Below are positions 60,001 to 64,000 of a DNA stretch of 64,000 bases, in pieces. Where the stretch lies: NCBI RefSeq assembly GCF_018829635.1, contig NZ_JAHKKG010000011.1, positions 1 through 64,000 of the forward strand, written 5' to 3'. This stretch comes from Paractinoplanes bogorensis. GTDB lineage: Bacteria; Actinomycetota; Actinomycetes; Mycobacteriales; Micromonosporaceae. Both the position numbers and the translations under genes were made by a program. Each line of letters begins with the position of its first letter. Position 1 is the stretch's first letter. The notes under the pieces are model-generated. The model had not been told where the DNA came from. It saw nothing but the letters and a program-made list of their open reading frames with translations, and did not search any database.

Positions 60001-61072
60001 CAACGGTTCCCGGTCGGGCGGCCTGTCCTGGAAGTGGACGTTCGGCGACGGGGGCACCTCGACCGAGGCCAACCCCGTGCACACGTACGCGAAGGTCGGT
60101 AAGTACACCGCGACGCTCGTGGTGACCTACGCGGGCGGCACCACCTCGACCGTGACGACCCAGGTCACGGCCGGTTGTGTGGTGGCCGATCCGAACACGA
60201 CGGTCAAGCTCGACGACGTCGACACCGGGGTGGCCAACCGCGTGGTCGGCGAGGGCTGCACGGTCGACGACCTGATCGACGACGAAAGCACGTGGGAGAC
60301 GCACGACGCCTTCGTACGCCACGTCTCCGCCGTCACCGCCTCCATCGGCGGCATCCTCACCGACCGTGAGGCCGGCGCCCTGAAGAAGGCGGCCGCGTCC
60401 TCGAAGATCGGCACGGCCGGGCACACCGGCTACGTCTCGCTCTACAACGGCACGTCACTGGCCGGCTGGGAGCAGGCGCCGACCGGGCAGTTCACGATCC
60501 AGCCGGACGGGACACTGCGGCCCAGCGGCGGGCTCGGCATGCTCTACCACACCAAGCCGGTCAAGGACTTCTCGCTGACGCTCCAGTTCCGCGACGTCGC
60601 CCCCGGCGACGGCCGCGCCAACAGCGGCGTGTTCACCCGCTTCCCCGACCCGCGGATCCCGCTCGACCAGCGGCCCGAGGGCAGTTGCGGCACGGTCGGC
60701 TCGGCCCGCACCTCGCAGGCCTGGGTGGCCATCTACTGCGGCCACGAGATCCAGATCTACGACGGTGCGACCGGGGAGACCCAGAAGACCGGCTCGATCT
60801 ACAACTTCGACCCGAACCCGCTCAGCGCGGCCGGCGCCACCGACAAGAACGTGTGGAACCGGTACGAGGTCCGGGTCGTCGGCCAGCACTACACCATCAT
60901 CCGCAACGGCACGGTCATCAACGAGTTCGACAACACGCCGGGCAAGCAGTCCTCGCGTGCCGGTGACCCGCCGACCGACCTGCGGCAGTTCACAGAGGGG
61001 CTGATCGGTCTGCAGAACCACGGAGACGCCGACATCGCCGAGTTCCGCGACATCCGGGTGCGTGCCCTGTGA
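57026..61072 (+). CDS. Secreted ThuA/discoidin/sugar-dehydrogenase/PKD/DUF1080 fusion
   Basis: This encodes 1348 residues. ATG 57026 overlaps the laccase stop, with GGAGGGA upstream. A long basic N-terminus precedes a hydrophobic signal (54-84). A ThuA-like domain starts at about 88. It is interrupted by an F5/8 discoidin module (about 200-335) and resumes at about 340-452 (HPISWCRDYDGGRSFYTGMGHT). A PQQ-type glucose/sorbosone dehydrogenase-like propeller follows (about 460-965, with EPHGLTIAPDG and KFGPDGALYMLDY). Next come a PKD domain (about 970-1045), a module of about 75 residues shared with the gene at 61069, and a DUF1080/3-keto-disaccharide hydrolase domain (about 1135-1348). Probable function: oxidation and cleavage of extracellular sugars. 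Confidence 0.86.
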   Translation: MRFRRYPSDHPDVVHSADLSTGADAKIGKTRDNDRRGYPLGRAGSRRGSRRGRKLLITGLSSILALGVVPLSTAVATPAAAAAAPAKPGVLVFSGAAAGQTDPVAKATATIKDLGAAQGLDVTSSTDPAVFSASGLAPYRAVVFLSAEGVTLTGVQETALKGFVNAGNGFLGIGDAAKAQLDSTWFTGLIGARPAGAIPTAHPVAAVTASGENPPTETAVKLNDGDPNTKWLVRTPTGWVRYELATAARITGYALTSANDSSGRDPKNWALQGSADGSSWTDVDTRSNQTFPERFQTRRFDVATPGDYKFYRLNITANSGEPLTQLADLRLFSGTSETPAPPAVVRSVVDILDRQHPATKDLPLTVTREDRWYNWESNPVGQVHTLAQVEERHYNPGLGANGPFHPISWCRDYDGGRSFYTGMGHTDGSYSEDAFKKHLTGALGWTSGIVRGDCQATIASNYKVERLTAVNQTGQLDQIGEPHGLTIAPDGTVFYVGKAACPSGPVVAWTDPNVGLGCGTIHSYNPATKQVKLLTTLKVMGNRGSGDELVKNEEGLLGIVPDPSFEQNGFLYVYWMPHESIDRDKRIGQRTVSRFTYDKAAQTIDQGTRKDLLNWPVQIHSCCHAGGGMAFDDKGNLYVGSGDSNSSQGSDGYSGNNWTADYQGLSFQDARRTAGNTNDLNGKIIRIHPEADGTYTIPAGNLFPPGTGKTRPEIYVMGVRNIARLQIDKKKQWLTAGWVGPDASSPSPELGPAKYETATIITEAGNHGWPYCMGNRQPYRDRSNTDAKVLTGWYDCDAPKNESPRNTGLTDLPPIKDNMIWYAPDGGGPVFPKRAGSDIPTYNAADATYTQPYLRGGGQAIMSGPTYHRDLVDPASKVAWPSYWNDKWLIGDQSNSANRVAVTVDQPGKPPVYGESLRAIIPAGGGATQLQSWMDAKFGPDGALYMLDYAGGFFSLHPNQKLIRITYQGGAATPAPAAGVVAVQNKPLTYAFNGSRSGGLSWKWTFGDGGTSTEANPVHTYAKVGKYTATLVVTYAGGTTSTVTTQVTAGCVVADPNTTVKLDDVDTGVANRVVGEGCTVDDLIDDESTWETHDAFVRHVSAVTASIGGILTDREAGALKKAAASSKIGTAGHTGYVSLYNGTSLAGWEQAPTGQFTIQPDGTLRPSGGLGMLYHTKPVKDFSLTLQFRDVAPGDGRANSGVFTRFPDPRIPLDQRPEGSCGTVGSARTSQAWVAIYCGHEIQIYDGATGETQKTGSIYNFDPNPLSAAGATDKNVWNRYEVRVVGQHYTIIRNGTVINEFDNTPGKQSSRAGDPPTDLRQFTEGLIGLQNHGDADIAEFRDIRVRAL

Positions 61073-62583
61073 GGAAACTCTTCGCCCTTTTCATCGCGCT
61101 GATGATCATTGCCCCGGCCGCCCCGGCCCGCGCCGCCCAGGTGCTGACCTGGCAGGGCAACGACAGCGTGACCGCCTATAAGCAGGTGCCGACATCGGCC
61201 GTGGCCGGCGAGACCACGATCGTGTTCGAGAACAGCGCGGCCACCGGCAACACGACCGGCATGCCGCACACGCTGACCTTCGACACGTCGACCGACGGCT
61301 ACAACCACGACGTCAACCTGAACATCCTGGCCAACCCGTTCGACGCCAACAACGGGCGGCACGAGGCCACGGTGACGCTGACCCCGGGCAAGTACCGGTT
61401 CTTCTGCTCCATCCCGGGGCACAGCACGATGGTCGGCGAGCTGACGGTGACCGACGGTCCCGGCCCCGATCCCGACACGACGCCGCCCACGGTGACGGCC
61501 GCCGCGGCGGGCACCCGGGACGCCGACGGCAACTACGTCGGTACGGCCACGGTCACGGTGACCGCGTCCGACACCGGGGGCTCGGGCCTGGACAAGGTCG
61601 AGTACGCGCTCGACGCCGGTTCGTTCCAGGCCTACACGGCGCCGGTCGCGGTCAGCACGGCCGGGGCGCACACGGTGAAGTACCGGGCGACCGACAAGGC
61701 GGGCAACGCCTCGACGGAAGGGTCGCTGGCCTTCACGGTCGTCGAGCCCGCCCCCGAGGAGGACACCACGCCGCCGACGGTCAACCACGCGGTGGCCGGG
61801 GAGCAGGACGGTGACGGCAACTACGTCGGTACGGCGACGGTGACGCTCACCGCCACCGACGACGACTCGGGCGTCGACACCGTGCAGTACTCGCTCGACG
61901 GGGCGGCCTTCACGGCGTACACCGCACCGGTGGCCGTCTCGACGGCCGGCGCGCACATGTTCCACTACAAGGCGACCGACAAGGCGGGCAACACCTCGGC
62001 CGAGAAGATGGCGGCCTTCACGGTGGTGGCGCCGCAGGAGCCGGACACGACCCCGCCGACGGTGACGCTAGGCGTGGAGGGCGAGCAGAACGAGGACGAC
62101 GCGTACGTCGGACGGGCCACCGTCGAGGTGACCGCCGCCGACACCGAGTCCGAGATCGCGAAGATCGAGTACGCGTTGGACAGCGGGGCCTGGACGGCGT
62201 ACACGCAACCGGTTGTCATCACCGGGGTCGGCGCGCACACCGTCAAGGCGCGCGCGACCGACACGGCCGGCAACACATCGGCCGACAAGTCCGTGTCCTT
62301 CACGGTGGTCGGCACCGGCGGTGGCGGCGGGGACTGCGAGGTTCCCGACACCCGGGCCACGGTGGTCATCGGCGGCGACGACACCGGCGTACCGAACAAG
62401 GACACCGGCGACGGCTGCACGATCAACGACCTGATCGACGAGTACGCCTCGTATCCCACCCACGCCGCGTTCGTGCGGCACGTCGAAACCGTCACCACCG
62501 CCCTGGTCACCAGCGGCACGCTCACGCCCCGGCAGCGCGGCACGATCGTCCGCGCGGCTGCTCGTTCCGAGATCGGCTCATGA
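61069..62583 (+). CDS. Secreted cupredoxin with Ig-like repeats and shared C-terminal module
   Basis: This encodes 504 residues from GTG 61069, overlapping the previous TGA. A Sec signal precedes a plastocyanin/amicyanin-like domain with all four type-1 copper ligands: His67 (GMPHTLT), Cys113, His118 and Met121 (FFCSIPGHSTMVG). Three similar Ig-like repeats of about 90 residues follow (each beginning DTTPPTV). A C-terminal module of about 75 residues (from CEVPDTRATVVIGGDD, with GCTINDLIDEY) closely resembles one in the preceding protein. The cupredoxin may pass electrons between the dehydrogenase fusion and the laccase. It overlaps the next gene if that gene starts at 62580. Confidence 0.87.
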   Translation: MRKLFALFIALMIIAPAAPARAAQVLTWQGNDSVTAYKQVPTSAVAGETTIVFENSAATGNTTGMPHTLTFDTSTDGYNHDVNLNILANPFDANNGRHEATVTLTPGKYRFFCSIPGHSTMVGELTVTDGPGPDPDTTPPTVTAAAAGTRDADGNYVGTATVTVTASDTGGSGLDKVEYALDAGSFQAYTAPVAVSTAGAHTVKYRATDKAGNASTEGSLAFTVVEPAPEEDTTPPTVNHAVAGEQDGDGNYVGTATVTLTATDDDSGVDTVQYSLDGAAFTAYTAPVAVSTAGAHMFHYKATDKAGNTSAEKMAAFTVVAPQEPDTTPPTVTLGVEGEQNEDDAYVGRATVEVTAADTESEIAKIEYALDSGAWTAYTQPVVITGVGAHTVKARATDTAGNTSADKSVSFTVVGTGGGGGDCEVPDTRATVVIGGDDTGVPNKDTGDGCTINDLIDEYASYPTHAAFVRHVETVTTALVTSGTLTPRQRGTIVRAAARSEIGS

Positions 62584-62594
62584 GAGGCATCGAT

Positions 62595-63560
62595 ATGCGC
62601 AAGAAGTTGGCCGTCTTCGCCGCCGCCGGTCTGCTGGCCGGCCTGATCCCCGCCCTGCCGGCCACCGCCGCGCTGGTCACCCACTGCATCGGCACCGGTG
62701 GCGCCGTCACCGTGCCGAACGACCTGCTCGTCCCGGCCAACGAGTCCTGCTCGCTGACCGGCACCATCGTCACCGGCAACATCACCGTGCAGGCCGGGGC
62801 CAACCTGGTCGTCTCCGGCGGCAAGTTCTCGGGCGAGGTGCGGGTGGCCGGCAACGGCTATCTCGACGCCTCGACGACCACCATCGACGGCCCGGTGATC
62901 CTGGCCGCGGGCGGCTACGGTGTGTTCCTCAAGGACGCGTCGAGCGGTGCGGTGACCGTACGGGCCAAGGGCACCACGACGATCGACAGCTTCCTGTTCG
63001 TCGAGAACAGCACGATCGCCGGCAACGTCAGCGCCCAGGCCGGCGAGGTCCGGCTGGACCAGAACACCCAGGTCACCGGCAGCGTGAACAGCACTGGCTC
63101 GTACTACACCGACGTGCACGACTCGTTCGTGGACGGCACGCTCTCGGTGCTCAACAGCGCCACCGGCAGCGTGATCTGCGGCAGCTCGGTCCGCGGCAAG
63201 GCCACCTTCGCCGGCAACCTCGGCGGCGTGCAGCTCGGCCCGAACGGCCCGCTCGACAGCTGCGCGTCCGGTGGCTTCTTCGGCAAGGACGTCAGCGTCA
63301 CCAGCACCACCGGCGGCGTCACGGTCGACGACAACATCATCGACGGCGCGCTGACCGCCACCGGCAACAACCCGGCGGCCCAGATCGCGTCGAACAACCG
63401 CATCCGTCGCGGCGTGGTCACCGACGGCGCGGCCGCCGCGGCCGCCCGCTCGGCGGCGGCCCGCCCGGCCGCCCCGCGCACCGACGACACCGCCAAGGCC
63501 GAGGAGCGCCGCTCCGACGCCGTGCAGGAGGCGACGGCCGCCGGCCCCGCCGACCTCTGA
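62595..63560 (+). CDS. Secreted beta-helix surface protein
   Basis: This encodes 321 residues. ATG 62595 has AGAGG 7 nt upstream. ATG 62580, overlapping the previous TGA, is an alternative giving five more residues. After a Sec signal (KKLAVFAAAGLLAGLIPALPATA) the chain is built of short repeated strands (GNITVQAGANLVVSGGKFS, then GEVRVAGNGYLDAS), a right-handed beta-helix. The C-terminus is Ala/Arg-rich and charged. No catalytic residues are apparent, so it may be a carbohydrate-binding or anchoring protein of the oxidative operon. Confidence 0.78.
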   Translation: MRKKLAVFAAAGLLAGLIPALPATAALVTHCIGTGGAVTVPNDLLVPANESCSLTGTIVTGNITVQAGANLVVSGGKFSGEVRVAGNGYLDASTTTIDGPVILAAGGYGVFLKDASSGAVTVRAKGTTTIDSFLFVENSTIAGNVSAQAGEVRLDQNTQVTGSVNSTGSYYTDVHDSFVDGTLSVLNSATGSVICGSSVRGKATFAGNLGGVQLGPNGPLDSCASGGFFGKDVSVTSTTGGVTVDDNIIDGALTATGNNPAAQIASNNRIRRGVVTDGAAAAAARSAAARPAAPRTDDTAKAEERRSDAVQEATAAGPADL

Positions 63561-63575
63561 CATCCCTTCCACCAC

Positions 63576-63609
63576 CCGGCCCTCGGACCCGCCCCGGTCC
63601 GGGGGCCGG
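63576..63609. terminator. Hairpin terminator between convergent genes
   Basis: CCGGCCCTCGGACC pairs with GGTCCGGGGGCCGG over 14 positions (one G-T wobble) across a 6-nt loop. It lies between the beta-helix gene and the convergent TetR gene. Confidence 0.8.
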
Positions 63610-63615
63610 ACTATG

Positions 63616-64000
63616 TCACGGGGCGAGTAGCGCCTGCAGGGCGGTCCCGGCGGTGACGGCGATGGTGTCGAGGCTCTCGTCGGCCACCGTCGGGACGCGG
63701 ACGATGCCGCGGGCCACGATGATGCCGACCAGCATCGCGGCGGCTACCGCCATGCGCAGGCGGGTGTCGTGGTCGTCGGGGAGGTGGTCGACGGCGCCGC
63801 GCATCAGGCGGGCCTCGATGAAGTCGCGCAGCTGGTCGGCCGCCGCCTCGCGAGCCGCCGCGCCGCGCAGCATGGCCAGCAACGGTTCCGAGGTGCGCGG
63901 GTCGGCCTCCCAGACCTCGAGGAACGCCCGGGCCACCCGCTCGCCGATGCCCTCGGCCGGGCCGGGCCACGCGTCGGTCATCCGGTCGAGGGCGTCCGGC
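63616..64000 (-). CDS. TetR-family regulator, C-terminal part (5' end outside window)
   Basis: The frame is open to the right edge, so the DNA-binding domain lies beyond the window. ATG 63981 is internal, because codons upstream of it continue sensibly (PDALDR then MTDAWPGP). The visible 128 or so residues are the helical ligand-binding domain with FLEVWEADPRTSEPLLAMLRGA, typical of the TetR C-terminal class seen in many actinobacterial repressors. The target is unknown and may lie outside the window. Confidence 0.78.
   Translation of the reverse strand, partial: PDALDRMTDAWPGPAEGIGERVARAFLEVWEADPRTSEPLLAMLRGAAAREAAADQLRDFIEARLMRGAVDHLPDDHDTRLRMAVAAAMLVGIIVARGIVRVPTVADESLDTIAVTAGTALQALLAP

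Noticed and set aside
57080..60424. Minus-strand open frame of 1114 codons opposite the ThuA fusion
   Set aside because: It is a shadow frame of Val/Arg/Gly-rich composition. The plus strand carries several recognisable domains.

Overview
The window is high-G+C actinobacterial chromosome. Features pointing that way are the strong G/C third-position bias with long antisense shadow frames, many GTG starts, an actinobacterial-type ESX (type VII) secretion locus, BTAD/SARP and LuxR-type STAND regulators, and large secreted carbohydrate-active enzymes with discoidin and Ig-like modules. The gene style fits Actinoplanes and other Micromonosporaceae, but that is inference. No rRNA, tRNA or CRISPR array was seen.

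Region 1 (1-14114, + strand) is a type VII secretion operon with ATGA overlaps or very short gaps. It runs: the 3' end of an Ala/Pro repeat protein, a small charged protein, eccC with three fused ATPase domains, eccD, eccB, a large protein ending in what looks like a dead ADP-ribosyltransferase domain, a beta-helix/AAA+ protein in the EccA position, and a YbaB/EspL-like protein. No mycosin or eccE is visible.

Region 2 (14101-24758) is regulatory. It has two overlapping BTAD-STAND regulators and a LuxR-STAND regulator on the minus strand. On the plus strand it has a small helical protein, a response regulator without a phospho-acceptor Asp, and a shorter paralogue of the T7SS pseudo-ART protein. 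That paralogue ties this stretch to the secretion operon.

Region 3 (24911-27273) holds a secreted protein of unknown function, a small membrane peptide, and an overlapping HEAT-repeat/MerR-HEAT pair. A MerR-type promoter with a 19-bp spacer precedes the pair.

Region 4 (27293-33443) is the most unusual part. It has a NrtR-type NUDIX-winged-helix regulator, a two-TM protein with a PLD-like domain, a nucleoside phosphorylase fused to a small adaptor-like domain, a BTAD-NB-ARC-TPR regulator and a 48-residue two-cysteine secreted peptide. Four copies of one 21-bp palindrome (TTAGTGTC-N5-GACACTAA type) sit in front of these genes, so they look like one regulon.

Region 5 (33498-39520) has a divergent FAD monooxygenase/MarR pair with its operator. 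It is followed by a CHAT-protease/STAND NTPase/helical-repeat protein whose 3' half is visibly lower in G+C, a candidate immune or cell-death protein.

Region 6 (39566-50545) has a secreted SGNH hydrolase with FG-GAP repeats. A TetR-controlled minus-strand operon follows (MFS exporter, methyltransferase, GH31 glucosidase, secreted GH13 amylase), then a small basic repeat protein.

Region 7 (50958-64000) has a four-repeat protein with a Cys-rich tail and a secreted GH92 alpha-mannosidase. Divergent from it is a secreted oxidative operon: two-domain laccase, a ThuA/discoidin/sugar-dehydrogenase/PKD/DUF1080 fusion, a cupredoxin with Ig repeats, and a surface beta-helix protein. Two identical LacI-type palindromes, one inside the laccase coding sequence, link the two arms. 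A partial TetR regulator ends the window.
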